Positions 34,125 through 44,302 of a stretch of 64,000 nt of DNA are shown here, piece after piece. The stretch spans positions 707,001 through 771,000 of the forward strand of contig CP101033.1 in NCBI GenBank assembly GCA_041319085.1. Reading direction: 5' to 3'. A program made the position numbers and the translations under genes. The stretch comes from Aeromonas veronii (GTDB taxonomy: Bacteria > Pseudomonadota > Gammaproteobacteria > Enterobacterales > Aeromonadaceae). Numbering within the stretch: the first letter of the stretch is position 1; every line of letters starts with the position of its first letter. Under the pieces are notes generated by a model. The model saw nothing but the letters and a program-made list of their open reading frames with translations, had not been told where the DNA came from and did not search any database.

Positions 34125-34216
34125 ATGTTGATCAGTTCAGGGACCATTGACTGATCTTTTTGCGGTAAGGCCTTCTGCGGTAAGACAATCCGGAACCCGT
34201 CATGGGTTCCGGATTT
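34125..34216 (+). repeat. 3'-end repeat element with hairpin, copy 2
   Basis: Homologous to the minus strand of 112-188 (shared blocks TTGATCAGTT, CCATTGACTGATC, CTTCTGCGGTA, GACAATCCGGAACC). It lies 28 bp after the tyrB stop, in the same orientation. Relative to copy 1 it has an insertion of about 13-15 bp (TTTTTGCGGTAAGGC) between GATC and CTTCTGC. Confidence 0.6.
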
Positions 34217-34221
34217 TTGTT
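34187..34221 (+). terminator. Terminator of tyrB (within repeat copy 2)
   Basis: AATCCGGAACCC (34187-34198) pairs with GGGTTCCGGATT (34204-34215), followed by TTTTGTTTTT. Confidence 0.9.
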
Positions 34222-34254
34222 TTTAGTGAAGATCGGGAAGTTGTGAGTCTGAGC

Positions 34255-35682
34255 TTATTCAGCTTGGTGTGACAAGGTGGTCAGCTGTCGGGCAACTTTG
34301 CCCAGCTGTTGGCGGGAGGGTTTGAGATTGCCGCCAAGATCGGGCCAGGGGAGCCAGTGGTCGGGCACCATAAAGCCGGGCAGGGCGCTGCGGATCCAGG
34401 CTGCCAGTTCGGAGTCGGGAACCGGTTCGCCGTGCCAGTCGATAAAGGCGGCGGGGCGTTGCCCCCACTCGTCGCTCGGCACCGGCACCACCAGCGCCTG
34501 GGCGACGGCGGGATGATCCACCAGTCGCTGCTCGATGGTTTCGGGCTGGATGTTTTCACCACCCGAGATAAAGAGGTTATCGAGCCGCCCCTCTATCAGC
34601 AGCTCCCCTGCCACAGTGAACCGCCCCTTGTCGCGGGTATGAAACCAGCCTTCGCTATCGAGGGGAAGTTCCAGCTCTCCTGCCCGGTAGTAACCGGCAA
34701 ACAGGGTGGCGCCGCGCACGCAGATCTCCTGCCCCCGGATGCACACCTCCCGTCCCGGTAGCGGTTTGCCAACTACGCCTGCATCGCCGGGGATAGCGGT
34801 GCAGACCTGACTGCCCATCTCGGAGAGACCATAACTCACCTTGGGTTCCAGCCCCATGGCGCAGAGATGGCTCACCAGCGGTTGCGGGATGGCGGCGCCA
34901 CCGAGCAGCAGTTCGCGCAATCGGGTGCGAGTGGGATCAAAACCCTCTGCCAGCAGGCGCCAGAGCTGGGTCGGCACCAGCGAGAGATGGGTAATAGGCT
35001 GCTGTTCAAGCCGCGCCTTGAGCGGCTGACTGCGATCGTCCAGCACCAACGTGGCACCCGCCAGAAAGACCCGAAACAGGATGGCGTAGCCGCCGACATG
35101 GAACAGCGGCAGGGAGAGCAGCCAGCCGCAGGCCTCATCGAGGGGAATGAGGGTGGCAGAGCCGCGGGCTGAGGCAAGATGGTTGCAGAGCCGGTGCACC
35201 ACCGCTTTCGGCGTGCCGCTGGAGCCCGAGGTGAGGATCATATTGTTGAGCTGGGTCGATGCCAGCGGCCATGTCTCCTCGCTTGCCGACAGTTCGTGCG
35301 TGAAGTCGAGCAGCAAGGGCTGCCACTCTCCTGCCGGGATCTCCCCTGCCGACCAGAAGGCATCGGCATCGAGTTGCACCGCCAGCTCGCGCTGTTTTTC
35401 GAGAGGGAAGGCGGGGTTGAGCGGGCAGAACACCACGCCGCTGCGCACGCAGGCCCACGCCAGCAGCACATCTTCCAGCGCCCCGCGCACCACCGCCGCC
35501 AGATGATCGCCACGGCGCACTCCGGCTTGTTCCAGCTGTTGGCACAGGCTGTTGAGGCGGGCATCGAGCTGGCGGTAACTGAGGGGCGAGGCGGTGTGGA
35601 TGGCAATGCGGTTCGGGGCTGTGATTGCCCGGTGGCGTACCGGGCAAGGTGTCTGTTCGGGTGAACGGGAGGGGTCAATCAC
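34255..35682 (-). CDS. menE: o-Succinylbenzoate--CoA ligase MenE
   Basis: 475 residues of the adenylate-forming family. It activates o-succinylbenzoate with CoA and ATP for menaquinone. The AMP-binding loop is MILTSGSSGTPKAVVH, with YGLSEMGSQ and the hinge GRLDNLFISGGENIQPE. It is the last gene of the menFDHBCE operon and overlaps menC by 8 bp, so translation is coupled. Confidence 0.93.
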   Translation of the reverse strand: MIDPSRSPEQTPCPVRHRAITAPNRIAIHTASPLSYRQLDARLNSLCQQLEQAGVRRGDHLAAVVRGALEDVLLAWACVRSGVVFCPLNPAFPLEKQRELAVQLDADAFWSAGEIPAGEWQPLLLDFTHELSASEETWPLASTQLNNMILTSGSSGTPKAVVHRLCNHLASARGSATLIPLDEACGWLLSLPLFHVGGYAILFRVFLAGATLVLDDRSQPLKARLEQQPITHLSLVPTQLWRLLAEGFDPTRTRLRELLLGGAAIPQPLVSHLCAMGLEPKVSYGLSEMGSQVCTAIPGDAGVVGKPLPGREVCIRGQEICVRGATLFAGYYRAGELELPLDSEGWFHTRDKGRFTVAGELLIEGRLDNLFISGGENIQPETIEQRLVDHPAVAQALVVPVPSDEWGQRPAAFIDWHGEPVPDSELAAWIRSALPGFMVPDHWLPWPDLGGNLKPSRQQLGKVARQLTTLSHQAE

Positions 35683-36604
35683 GGTAATACAGTTGCTCCA
35701 GTCGACTCAGATCCGGTTTGCCATCTTCCCCCAGCAGGTTGCCTGCCATCCAGCGGCGGGTATCCAGCCCCGGCGCCTGTTCCGGTGCCCACTCGCCCGC
35801 CAGATGAAAGAGCTGGTTCAGGCCCAGATCCGATTCGAAACAGGAGGAGATGATCACCTTGAGCCGCAGTTCGCGGGCGCGGGCGATCAGCGCTTCGCAG
35901 TTGGCCAGCGAACCGAGCAGGGTGGGTTTGAGCACCAGCGCGCGCAGTTGCGGGATCGGCTCCCACGGCTTGTCTTGCGCCAGCAGTTCGTCCAGCGCCA
36001 CCGGCATGCCGGTGCGGTTGGCGACAAAGGCGATGTCGGCAAAGTTGGCGCAAGGGTCTTCCAGATACTCGATGCGATTCGGGTCGAGGTGGCCGCAGAA
36101 GGTCCACGCCTCCTCGCGGGTCCAGCCCTGGTTGGCATCCAGCACCAGCTTGAGGGAGGGGAGGCGATCGCACAGCAGGCGGATCAGCGCCAGCTCGTCA
36201 CGCATCGGGTAGCGCGCTACCTTCAGCTTGGCCTTGCCGGGCGTGCGGTGCAGCCACTCTTTCCAGTTGCGCAGCAGCTCCTGGGGGGAGCCTTGAATGA
36301 GGGGATAGGGTTCCGGCAGCGGGTTGCGCTGCTCGGGCCATGTCCGGCGCGCGCAGTCGAGGCCAAATTGCACCGACGGCAGCACGGGGTTCGGGGTATC
36401 GCCGGCGGCCAGGGCCGCCAGCGTGGCGAGGGCTTCTGCCTCTGCCTGTTGCAGGCTCTCTTTCGAGAAGCCGGGCAGGGGGGCAATTTCCCCCCAGCCG
36501 TCGTTGATGCGCACCAACAGCCCCTCTCGCGCCACCTCCACCTTGCCGTGAAAGGTCAGTGGCTGGGTAAAAGGCAGTTGATAGCGATACAGGGCTAATG
36601 TCAT
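35675..36604 (-). CDS. menC: o-Succinylbenzoate synthase MenC
   Basis: 309 residues, enolase superfamily. It dehydrates SHCHC to o-succinylbenzoate. The catalytic Lys pair is in KAKLKVAR and the second Lys in ALVLKPTLLGS; metal ligands are Asp/Glu in LKLVLDANQGW, EYLEDPC and PVALDE. The ATG shares one base with the menB stop (TGATG), which shows coupled translation. Confidence 0.92.
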   Translation of the reverse strand: MTLALYRYQLPFTQPLTFHGKVEVAREGLLVRINDGWGEIAPLPGFSKESLQQAEAEALATLAALAAGDTPNPVLPSVQFGLDCARRTWPEQRNPLPEPYPLIQGSPQELLRNWKEWLHRTPGKAKLKVARYPMRDELALIRLLCDRLPSLKLVLDANQGWTREEAWTFCGHLDPNRIEYLEDPCANFADIAFVANRTGMPVALDELLAQDKPWEPIPQLRALVLKPTLLGSLANCEALIARARELRLKVIISSCFESDLGLNQLFHLAGEWAPEQAPGLDTRRWMAGNLLGEDGKPDLSRLEQLYYRD

Positions 36605-37464
36605 CAGGGGTTCCGCTTGTATTTGGAGAAGTCGGGGCGACGCTTTTCGTTGAAGGCGTTGCGGCCTTCCTGACCCTCTTCGGTCATGTAGAACAGCATG
36701 GTGGCATTGCCCGCCAGCTCCTGCAAGCCCGCCTGACCATCACAGTCAGCGTTGAGGGCGGCTTTCAGGCAACGCAGCGCCATCGGGCTGTTTTGCAGCA
36801 TTTCACGGCACCAGCGCACGGTTTCGCGCTCCAGTTCCGCCAGCGGCACGACGGTGTTGACCAGACCCATGTCGAGGGCTTGCTGGGCATCGTACATACG
36901 GCAGAGGAACCAGATTTCGCGGGCCTTCTTCTGGCCGACAATGCGAGCCATGTAGGAAGCCCCCCAACCGCCGTCGAAGGAGCCCACTTTCGGGCCGGTC
37001 TGGCCAAACTGGGCGTTGTCGGCGGCGATGGTCAGGTCACACATCATGTGCAGCACGTGGCCGCCACCGACCGCGTAACCGGCCACCATGGCAACCACAG
37101 GTTTCGGGCAGGTGCGGATGTCGCGTTGGAAGTCGAGCACGTTGAGGTGGTGAGTCCCCTCGTCATCGCGGTATCCACCGTAGTCGCCACGGATCTTCTG
37201 GTCGCCGCCGGCGCAGAAGGCTTTCTCGCCAAAACCGGTCAGGATGATGGTACCGATCTGATCGTCATAACGGGCATCGGCCAGCGCTTGCAGCATCTCT
37301 TTGACGGTACGGGGACGGAAGGCGTTGCGCACCTGGGGACGGTTGATGGTGATCTTGGCAATGCCATCGTTGGACTTGTGATAGAGGATGTCCTCGTAAC
37401 CGGCGGAGCAATCCTGCCACTCAACAGGAGCGTACAGTTCCGCTTCCGTCATTGCTTCAATCAT
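36604..37464 (-). CDS. menB: 1,4-Dihydroxy-2-naphthoyl-CoA synthase MenB
   Basis: 286 residues from ATG 37464 (AGAAGG upstream), crotonase fold. It closes the second ring of menaquinone from o-succinylbenzoyl-CoA. Signatures: [32 protein letters not shown] and [40 protein letters not shown]. Its first 14 codons are nearly repeated 118 bp upstream, forming the start of a small ORF that ends inside the menB start region. Confidence 0.95.
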   Translation of the reverse strand: MIEAMTEAELYAPVEWQDCSAGYEDILYHKSNDGIAKITINRPQVRNAFRPRTVKEMLQALADARYDDQIGTIILTGFGEKAFCAGGDQKIRGDYGGYRDDEGTHHLNVLDFQRDIRTCPKPVVAMVAGYAVGGGHVLHMMCDLTIAADNAQFGQTGPKVGSFDGGWGASYMARIVGQKKAREIWFLCRMYDAQQALDMGLVNTVVPLAELERETVRWCREMLQNSPMALRCLKAALNADCDGQAGLQELAGNATMLFYMTEEGQEGRNAFNEKRRPDFSKYKRNP

Positions 37465-37582
37465 GGTTTTTTCCTTCTGATCTGGGAGAGTGCAGTTGAG
37501 CACCGAGTTGAACACAGAGTTGAGCAATCCCGGCATGTTGAACAGGTGCGTACAGTTCAGCTTCCGTCATTGCTTCAATCAT
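37457..37582 (-). CDS. 41-codon ORF between menH and menB with duplicated menB start
   Basis: Begins ATGATTGAAGCAATGACGGA at 37582, 42 bases that match the menB start with two substitutions. Its codons then run to TGA at 37459-37457, overlapping the menB ATG (CATGATTGA). Its own start overlaps the menH stop in exactly the same CATGATTGA context. The encoded peptide begins [14 protein letters not shown] and ends EGKNHD; the rest is unrelated to MenB. It may act as a coupling or leader ORF, or be a harmless partial duplication. GAGACGAG could serve as binding site. Confidence 0.5.
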   Translation of the reverse strand: MIEAMTEAELYAPVQHAGIAQLCVQLGAQLHSPRSEGKNHD

Positions 37583-38378
37583 GACTCGTCTCTTGTTGTT
37601 GGTTGACCCACTCCGCGAGGAGTCGGGCAAAGTTATCAGGCTGATGGGCGTGCAGATTATGGCCGCCATCCAGCACCAAGTGGTTGATTCTGCGATCCTG
37701 GTTCGCCAGCTGGCAAGCCAGCTGATGGAATTTGTGATCCCGCTTGCCACTCACCCAGGTGACCGGCAGCTGGCTCGCCATGAGCCAGGGGGAGAGATCC
37801 GGCTGCTTGCCTAGCGAAGTAGCGCGCAGCATGGTGGCGATGCCCAGACCGTCGTTGCCAAGGCGGCGGGCGATCTGGCGGGCCCGGGCCGCATCGTCAA
37901 GATCGGCAAACACCCCTTGCAGGTACCAGTCTGCCAGCACGTCAGCCAGGGGCTCGCGCTCGAAGCGCCGCGCCCACAGTTCATCGTGCTGGATGCGGGC
38001 GGTCCGCTCATTGTCTGGTAGCCCCGGGTGGCAGTTCTCCAGCAGCAGCCCCCGAAGCCCGGCGGGCTCGCGGCTGGCGTGATAGAGGGCCAGTCGCCCA
38101 CCCAGGGAGTAACCCGCCAGCAGATAGCGTTCAATGTTGCGGCTGGCCAGCTCGGTGACCAGCCACTGGTGGCTCTGCTCAAAGTCGCTGACGTTGAGAT
38201 CGCGATGCTGGCCGTGCCCCGGCAGATCGAGGGCGATGCAGTGGATGGCGGGCAGCCGGTCGATCACCGGTTGCCAGTCGCCGCTATCCCCCAGCAGGCC
38301 GTGCAGCAGCACCAGCGGCAGTGGCGCGTTGTCGCCATTATTTACCACGGATGGTGGCCCCCAGCGCCTTGAGATCAT
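37575..38378 (-). CDS. menH: SHCHC synthase MenH (alpha/beta hydrolase)
   Basis: 267 residues. It eliminates pyruvate from SEPHCHC in menaquinone synthesis. The nucleophile is in [16 protein letters not shown] (GYSLGG), with [12 protein letters not shown] and the catalytic His in [13 protein letters not shown]. The ATG at 38378 overlaps menD by 41 bp; a GTG at 38348 would give 257 residues and a shorter overlap of 11 bp, and is a real alternative. Confidence 0.9.
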   Translation of the reverse strand: MISRRWGPPSVVNNGDNAPLPLVLLHGLLGDSGDWQPVIDRLPAIHCIALDLPGHGQHRDLNVSDFEQSHQWLVTELASRNIERYLLAGYSLGGRLALYHASREPAGLRGLLLENCHPGLPDNERTARIQHDELWARRFEREPLADVLADWYLQGVFADLDDAARARQIARRLGNDGLGIATMLRATSLGKQPDLSPWLMASQLPVTWVSGKRDHKFHQLACQLANQDRRINHLVLDGGHNLHAHQPDNFARLLAEWVNQQQETSHD

Positions 38379-40128
38379 CGGCTACCTGCTCGCTCGGCAC
38401 CCGGATCTCGATCAAGGTAACGCCATGTTTGAGGGCTGCGCGGTAGTCCTGTTCGAACTCGGCCAGGGTAGTCGGCGCGCGATAGGCGAGGCCAAACATG
38501 GCGGCAGCATGTTCAAAGCTGAGGCCGTGGGGCAGTCGGTAGTAGCTCTCCAGCAGCTCCCCTTCGCTGGGCACCGGCAACATACGGAAGATGCTGCCGC
38601 CATCGTTGTTGAGCAGGATCACCACCAGCGGGCGGCTCGCCTTGCCAAGCAGGGCCAGACTGTTGAGATCGTGCAGGGCGCTGAGATCGCCAAGCAGCAG
38701 TGTGGTAGGCTCATCACTGCCCGGCTCTAGCGACTGGGCAAAGCCATAGGCGGTGGCGATCAGGCCATCGATGCCGGAGGCGCCGCGGTTGGTCATCACC
38801 CGACCCGGCCCCTTGCCCGTTTCACCGAGCATATCCATCAGTCGGGCTGGCATGCTGTTGCCGACAAACAGTTGCCCCTCGATAAGACTATTGAGGCGAT
38901 GGCAGACCCCGAGCTCGGAGAAGTGCTCGCAGGCGACGGCGATCTGCTGGCTGGCGTTGTGTTGCAGCTCGGCCAGCTGGTGCCAGGGGGCCTGAGCGAT
39001 GGTGACCGGATGGGCGGCGGCAAAGGCGCTGGCACTGCAGAGCAGCCGGTTGCGCAGCCGGTAGTCGGGATCGAGCCGCGCCGGTTGCGGATCCACCAGC
39101 CAGTAATCCTGCCATGAATGGTGCTTGATGAACTGGCCGAGCCGCTTGGAGACAAGCCGCGCGCCAAATTGCAGCAGCACCTCGGCGCGTCCCAGCTCGG
39201 CGACGAATGCAGGGTCGTTGAGCGCCAGATCCATATGAATGAGGTTGCGGCTATCGAAGCGGAGCTGGCTCTGCAGATCCGCCAGCAGCGGCCAGCCGAG
39301 TTGCTCCGCCAGTGTGGCGACCGCCTGTGCCTGTTCGGGATCCGTGATCCGTCCGGCTACAATCACCCCGCGCTTGTGTTGCCACTCGTGCCATTCGGGC
39401 TGTGGTGGGCAGGCCGGTACGTTCTGTTGCCACGGGCTCCATGGCCTGTGGGAGCTGAGCCAGTTGCCGAGGGGGGCCAGATAGTCGGAGAAATCCTGAT
39501 AGTGCTCGCCCGGGTAGAGAGGCTCGGGGTACATGCAGTTGAAGTGCACCACCCCGGGAGTGAGCGCCTGCTTGGCCAGCGCCTGATCCACCGAGCTCAG
39601 CACAAACGCCGCCGGAATGGTCGGGGTGGGGCTTGGCAGGTTCTGCTGATAGACGGGGTAGCGGCCGAAGATCCCCTGCTGATCGATCGCCTGATTGGCG
39701 CCGTTGTCGATAAGCTCAGGAGGGCGGTCGGCGGAGAGAATAATCAGCGGCACCCCGGTGAGCTGGGCCTCTGCCACGGCGGGCCAGAGGTTGGCCACGG
39801 CTGTGCCCGACGTCATGATCACCGCCACTGGCCGGTTGCTCCCCTTGGCCAGCCCCAGCGCCATAAAGCCGAGGCCGCGCTCGTCAAAGTGCAGGTGACG
39901 GCGAAAGCCCTGATGGGCCGCGGCCGCCATGGTCAGCGGCGCAGAGCGGGAGCCGGGGGCCAGCGCGATGTCGCGCACTCCGAGGCGAAAGAGCTCCTCC
40001 AGCAAGAGGGAGGACCAGACGTGGTTGAAGGTGGCGTGCTGGCTCGAAAACGGGGGGCAGGCAAACTCTTCGCTGGCAGGCTCTTTACGGGTGGGCATAG
40101 GGGCTCTCGCGGGTTGAAAAGGGGTCAT
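38338..40128 (-). CDS. menD: SEPHCHC synthase MenD (ThDP enzyme)
   Basis: 596 residues from ATG 40128, which sits 2 bp after the menF stop (TAGCCATG). Another ATG at 40098 would remove ten residues. It couples isochorismate with 2-oxoglutarate using thiamine diphosphate. Family sequences are [32 protein letters not shown], the ThDP motif [15 protein letters not shown] and [14 protein letters not shown]. The N-terminal stretch before residue 35 is not conserved. Confidence 0.93.
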   Translation of the reverse strand: MTPFQPARAPMPTRKEPASEEFACPPFSSQHATFNHVWSSLLLEELFRLGVRDIALAPGSRSAPLTMAAAAHQGFRRHLHFDERGLGFMALGLAKGSNRPVAVIMTSGTAVANLWPAVAEAQLTGVPLIILSADRPPELIDNGANQAIDQQGIFGRYPVYQQNLPSPTPTIPAAFVLSSVDQALAKQALTPGVVHFNCMYPEPLYPGEHYQDFSDYLAPLGNWLSSHRPWSPWQQNVPACPPQPEWHEWQHKRGVIVAGRITDPEQAQAVATLAEQLGWPLLADLQSQLRFDSRNLIHMDLALNDPAFVAELGRAEVLLQFGARLVSKRLGQFIKHHSWQDYWLVDPQPARLDPDYRLRNRLLCSASAFAAAHPVTIAQAPWHQLAELQHNASQQIAVACEHFSELGVCHRLNSLIEGQLFVGNSMPARLMDMLGETGKGPGRVMTNRGASGIDGLIATAYGFAQSLEPGSDEPTTLLLGDLSALHDLNSLALLGKASRPLVVILLNNDGGSIFRMLPVPSEGELLESYYRLPHGLSFEHAAAMFGLAYRAPTTLAEFEQDYRAALKHGVTLIEIRVPSEQVADDLKALGATIRGK

Positions 40129-40130
40129 GG

Positions 40131-41450
40131 CTATCCCAGTAGGGAGAGCACATTGGCGATCTTGTTGTCGAGTTCGGCCCACTCGGCGACAGGCTCGGAA
40201 CCGGCGACAATGCCGGCACCGGCAAACAGGGTGACGCTGCCCGGCTGAATGCGGGCGCTGCGAATGGCGACCGAGAACTCGGAGGTCTCCCGGCTCAACA
40301 TGCCACAGGCACCGGCGTACCAGCCCCGATCATAGGGCTCGAACTCGCGGATAAAGGCCAGTGCGGCCTCACGCGGGGCGCCGCCCACAGCCGGAGTCGG
40401 GTGGAGGGCATCGAGCAATTGCCAGTCGCAGACCCCGGGCTTGAGCTCGGCCTCGATATCGCATCTGAGGTGTTGCAGCAGCCGCAGTTTGAGAATGCGC
40501 GGCTCGGTCAGGGTGGCGTCGTGGGCCAGCGGAGCCAGACGGCTGAGGATGTCGGCATGTACCAGCCGGTTCTCCAGCCGGTTCTTGCTGTCGGCCAGCA
40601 GCTCGGCGGCCAGTTGGGCATCCACCTCTTCATCACCGGAGCGGCGGATGGTGCCCGCCAGCGCCTCGGTAAAGAGGTGGCTCCCTTCCCGGCGGTAGAG
40701 CCGCTCGGGGGAGCAGGCGATAAAGGCCTGCTCGGGGGAGAATTGAAAACCGAAGTGGAAGCAGTCCTGGGCGTGGCGAGCCCACTGGTCGAGCATGGCC
40801 CAGGGACATACATCACCATTGCCGTGCTGGCTGGTCAATATGCTCTCCCGCGACAGTACCACCTTGGGGGTGTGGGCCTGAAAATCGGGGGCGGTGACGC
40901 GCTCCACCAGCGTTTGCCACTGGGCGGGACCGGGGCAATCCTGTCGCTGCCAGGGCTGTTTTTGCAGGGCGGGTAGCGGGGTTTCCGGGCGCAGGGCCTC
41001 GAGGGCGGCGTCGGCGGCCTGCAGTTCGGCCTCGAGATTGTGGTCATCCAGCCAGAGGTTGAGGCAGAGGCTGACGCATTCGCCACGGCGCACCAGCTCG
41101 ATGCGGGGCAGCACGAAACGGCAGGGGCCAAACCCTTGCCAGCCGGACTGGGCCGGATCGAACGCCAGTCCGCCATAGTAGCGGGGGCTGTCGTCATGAT
41201 GCTGGCTGGCGTTGGCACACACCTGTTTGATGGCGTACGGCTCGGTCAGTTCATGGATCACGCCCAGCGCGACATACTCGGGACGATCCTCTCCACGGGC
41301 CTGCCAGTAGATGCGAGGATAGAGGGTTTGCGCCGCGAGCCAGCCCAGAAAGGAGCGGATCTCGATTGCCACTCGCAACCGCACGAAGCCGCTGACGTTG
41401 CTGTGACGCAGGGCGTCCAGTTGTTGCTTGATATGGGTCTGAGCCAACAT
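40131..41450 (-). CDS. menF: Isochorismate synthase MenF
   Basis: 439 residues. It converts chorismate to isochorismate and commits it to menaquinone. Chorismate-binding motifs: KVVLSRES with the catalytic Lys, [31 protein letters not shown] and WYAGACGML near the end. First gene of the men operon, divergent from menA across 208 bp. EntC of siderophore pathways is the paralogue to exclude; the operon context settles it. Confidence 0.93.
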   Translation of the reverse strand: MLAQTHIKQQLDALRHSNVSGFVRLRVAIEIRSFLGWLAAQTLYPRIYWQARGEDRPEYVALGVIHELTEPYAIKQVCANASQHHDDSPRYYGGLAFDPAQSGWQGFGPCRFVLPRIELVRRGECVSLCLNLWLDDHNLEAELQAADAALEALRPETPLPALQKQPWQRQDCPGPAQWQTLVERVTAPDFQAHTPKVVLSRESILTSQHGNGDVCPWAMLDQWARHAQDCFHFGFQFSPEQAFIACSPERLYRREGSHLFTEALAGTIRRSGDEEVDAQLAAELLADSKNRLENRLVHADILSRLAPLAHDATLTEPRILKLRLLQHLRCDIEAELKPGVCDWQLLDALHPTPAVGGAPREAALAFIREFEPYDRGWYAGACGMLSRETSEFSVAIRSARIQPGSVTLFAGAGIVAGSEPVAEWAELDNKIANVLSLLG

Positions 41451-41658
41451 GGATTCTTGTCTGAGCCGGGTAGTAACGAGCGATCCGGTAGCCGGATGCC
41501 GTAGGTTTATGCCAAAGGGCGATGATTTCCTATATATTATCTGCCCATTCGTCCATGTAAATCGCCCGAGGGAGCTTCACTCTCCGGGGCCAAGTATACC
41601 CAAATCCGGTTCGATAACCCTTAACACGATCAATATCCGATTGTTTGGCCATCACAAT

Positions 41659-42564
41659 ATGACAAATACCTTCTCTGTTTGGTTGCTGGCGGCGCGTTTG
41701 CGAACACTGCCGCTCGCCTGCTCTTCCATCCTGCTGGGCTCGGGGCTGGCTGCCAGTCGTGGTGCCTTCGATGGCACCATCATGGCGCTCTCGCTGCTGA
41801 CCGCCATCCTGCTGCAGATCCTCTCCAATCTGGCCAACGATTACGGCGATGCGGTCTCCGGCGCCGACAATGGCGAGCGGATCGGCCCGCAGCGGGCGGT
41901 GGTCTCCGGCCTTATCACCAAAAAACAGATGTGCGTGGCGATGGCGCTGACCGCGCTGGCGGCGGTGGCCAGCGGCCTGCTGCTGCTGGGCTGCGCCTTT
42001 GGTGGCCAGTGGCTGCAGATCTTGGCATTCGTGGTGCTGGGGGGCGCGGCCATCGTAGCGGCAGTGACCTACACCGTGGGCAAGACCCCTTACGGCTATC
42101 GCGGGTTTGGCGACATCTCTGTGTTCCTGTTCTTCGGTCTGCTGGGGGTGCTCGGCTCCTACTACCTCTTCACCAAGAGTCTGGCGTGGGATCTGCTGCT
42201 GCCTGCCACTGCCTGTGGTCTGCTGGCGACCGCCGTGCTCAATATCAACAATGTGCGCGACATCGAGACCGACGCCGCCAGCGGCAAGATCACTCTGGCG
42301 GTACGCCTTGGCCGCAACCGCGCCATCGCCTATCACTGGGTACTGTTGGGGGCTGCGCTGCTGGCGACCATCGCCTTTATCCTGATCCAGCCCGCCAGTT
42401 TCTGGCCGTGGATCTTCCTGCCCGCCATGAAGCCCCTCAGCGATGCGGCGCGTACCCTGCGCGAAAGCTACGATGGCGAGGTGCTGACCGGCGCCCTCAA
42501 GAAGACAGCCATCAGCGCGTTTCTGTTCAGCCTGCTGCTCTCCATCGGGTTGGCGCTCTCCTGA
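41659..42564 (+). CDS. menA: 1,4-Dihydroxy-2-naphthoate octaprenyltransferase MenA
   Basis: 301 residues from ATG 41659 (MTNTFSVWLLAARLRTLP); the frame is open further upstream without similarity. An integral UbiA-family prenyltransferase with about eight helices. The first Asp motif is NLANDYGDAVSGADN and the second is NNVRDIETDAASGK. It attaches the octaprenyl chain to DHNA. Its position, divergent from menF, completes the pathway in one locus except for menG/ubiE. Confidence 0.94.
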   Translation: MTNTFSVWLLAARLRTLPLACSSILLGSGLAASRGAFDGTIMALSLLTAILLQILSNLANDYGDAVSGADNGERIGPQRAVVSGLITKKQMCVAMALTALAAVASGLLLLGCAFGGQWLQILAFVVLGGAAIVAAVTYTVGKTPYGYRGFGDISVFLFFGLLGVLGSYYLFTKSLAWDLLLPATACGLLATAVLNINNVRDIETDAASGKITLAVRLGRNRAIAYHWVLLGAALLATIAFILIQPASFWPWIFLPAMKPLSDAARTLRESYDGEVLTGALKKTAISAFLFSLLLSIGLALS

Positions 42565-42590
42565 CGTGCTGAATAGAAAGGCGATAAATG

Positions 42591-42619
42591 AAAAGGGCTC
42601 CCGAACGGGAGCCCTTTTT
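42591..42619. terminator. Bidirectional terminator between menA and the PepSY gene
   Basis: AAAAGGGCTCCC (42591-42602) pairs with GGGAGCCCTTTT (42607-42618), with A- and T-runs on both sides of converging genes. Confidence 0.92.
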
Positions 42620-42640
42620 GATCGTCATCGGGTGCTAGGG

Positions 42641-44035
42641 TCAGCTGGCCTTGGTTAGCGCCGGTGCACGACGGGAGAAAAGCAGGGTATCCAGCAGCCA
42701 GATGGCGACCATGGAGACGCCCACCAGCGGGAAGGCGATCCCCAGCAGGATCAGCAAGGCGATGGCACCGCGCATCGGCGGGAGTTGGGCGGGCAGCGGC
42801 GGCGCGGCGAGACGCCCCTGCGGGCGGCGGCACCACCAGATCCACAAGCCGCTTACGGCACTAGCCAGCACCATCAGGCAGATGATCAGCATGGCGAGCT
42901 GGTGGGGCCAGCCGTAGAGCTTGCCCATGTGCAGCATGACGCCGCTCTCCACCGTCTTGGCGACCGGGCCGTAATCCTGCCAGCGCACATCGGCCAGCAC
43001 CTTGCCGCTGTATTGATCGATATGCAGGGTGGCGTCGTTGCGTGGATCGTCGGCAAACAGGGCGATGGTGTAGACGCCGGTGGCGCCGACCGGCGGGGTG
43101 ATGCTGTAACCCGGTTGGACTCGCCGCTCATGGGCTGTCTCGACCACCTGTTGCAGCGCAATGCGCTGGCTGGCCATCACCATACCCTCATGCTCGCCGT
43201 GGTTCATGGCACCATGATCGTGCGCCTCATCGACCGGCTGCGAGCTGGGCATGGGGGTGTTCTCCATCGCCCAGGGAACGGTCTGCTCATGAGCCTGATT
43301 CAGGCTGCGGGCCAGCGGCGCCGATTTGGGCACCTCGTTCCACATGGCGGCGGGGAAGCGGTTCCAGACCGCGGCAAACTGATCGCCCCAGAAGCCGGTC
43401 CAGGTCATGCCGCTCAGCAGCAACAGCAGCAGGAAACCGGCGCCCCAGAAGCCGACCACGGCGTGCAGATCCCGCCACCAGAGACGTCCGCGCTGGTTCA
43501 TTCTGGGCCAGAGGATGCCGCCCACCCCGGGCCCCTTGCGTGGCCACCAGAGGTAGAGGCCGCTGATAAGCAACACCAGTCCCCAACCTGCGGCCAGTTC
43601 GATCAGCCGATCCCCTGTGGTGCCGAGCAGCAGCTCGGCGTGCAGAGCGCGAGCGACCGCTTGCAGATTCCACTTGTTATCCATGGTGCCGAGCAGGGCG
43701 CCGCTGGCGGGATCGAGGAACAGAGTCAGCTCCTGTTCACCCCGATTGACGATGAACTGAGCGCTCAGGTCGGGAGCGGCAGGCGGCAGATATTTGCGCA
43801 GGCTGGCGTCCGGCATGGCGATCATCGCCTTGGCCAGCAGCTGGTCGGCACTCAGGGTCTGGCTGGCGGGGGCGACCTTCATCAGCTCGGGGTACATCAG
43901 GTTGTCGAGCTGGGGTTTGAACAGATAGACGATCCCGGTCAGCGATAGCAGGATCAGGAAAGGGGCGACAAAGAGACCGGCGTAGAAGTGCCAGCGCCAG
44001 ATCCGTTGGTAATGACTCGAGTCCCTGTTTTTCAT
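42641..44035 (-). CDS. PepSY-associated TM protein (PiuB-like)
   Basis: 464 residues with four main membrane segments (about 14-38, 168-188, 212-232 and 385-405, with another near 425-450). The pattern, including WRWHFYAGLFVAPFLILLSLTGIVYLF and WWRDLHAVVGFWGAGFLLLLLLSGMTW with their His residues, is that of PepSY_TM iron-regulated membrane proteins. Members act as ferric-siderophore or metal reductases in the inner membrane. A His-rich periplasmic segment (DEAHDHGAMNHGEHEGM) near 275-290 could bind metal. AAGGA precedes the ATG. Iron control is likely, but no clear Fur box was found. Confidence 0.85.
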   Translation of the reverse strand: MKNRDSSHYQRIWRWHFYAGLFVAPFLILLSLTGIVYLFKPQLDNLMYPELMKVAPASQTLSADQLLAKAMIAMPDASLRKYLPPAAPDLSAQFIVNRGEQELTLFLDPASGALLGTMDNKWNLQAVARALHAELLLGTTGDRLIELAAGWGLVLLISGLYLWWPRKGPGVGGILWPRMNQRGRLWWRDLHAVVGFWGAGFLLLLLLSGMTWTGFWGDQFAAVWNRFPAAMWNEVPKSAPLARSLNQAHEQTVPWAMENTPMPSSQPVDEAHDHGAMNHGEHEGMVMASQRIALQQVVETAHERRVQPGYSITPPVGATGVYTIALFADDPRNDATLHIDQYSGKVLADVRWQDYGPVAKTVESGVMLHMGKLYGWPHQLAMLIICLMVLASAVSGLWIWWCRRPQGRLAAPPLPAQLPPMRGAIALLILLGIAFPLVGVSMVAIWLLDTLLFSRRAPALTKAS

Positions 44036-44302
44036 TGCGCATCCTTGTTAGAGTGCCAAACCTTTCGGTTGGTGGAATGTTTGTGGCGGCACGGATAATA
44101 GCAGTAACGTTTCGTTAACTTCAATCACACATATCGTGACCGGTTCAGTGCGGGATGGCGGTGATATAGCGCGCTGACAGGGCGATGGCGGTTTGCCGGA
44201 TGGGATGAGAACGCTTTGGGGAAAGAGAGTTTTCTGCTGGACTTTTCCTTATAAATTATTACCTTGTGATAAAAATTTGCAGGCGAGGGTAGTGGTAACG
44301 GA
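44036..44302. other. Intergenic region, PepSY gene to 139-residue ORF
   Basis: About 270 bp between divergent genes. AT-rich blocks (GGATAATAGCAGTAACG near 44092, TTATAAATTATTACC near 44250) could be promoters, and the former resembles a weak Fur box. No open frame is supported. Confidence 0.35.

Noticed and set aside
34097..34255. Attachment site or integron-like site at the TCCGGAACC hairpins
   Set aside because: No integrase, no gene cassettes and no direct repeats at island borders; the hairpin at tyrB is a good terminator.
37457..37750. Longer 97-codon version of the ORF between menH and menB
   Set aside because: The first part is an out-of-frame reading of menH; only the last 41 codons lie outside it and start at an ATG near a possible binding site.
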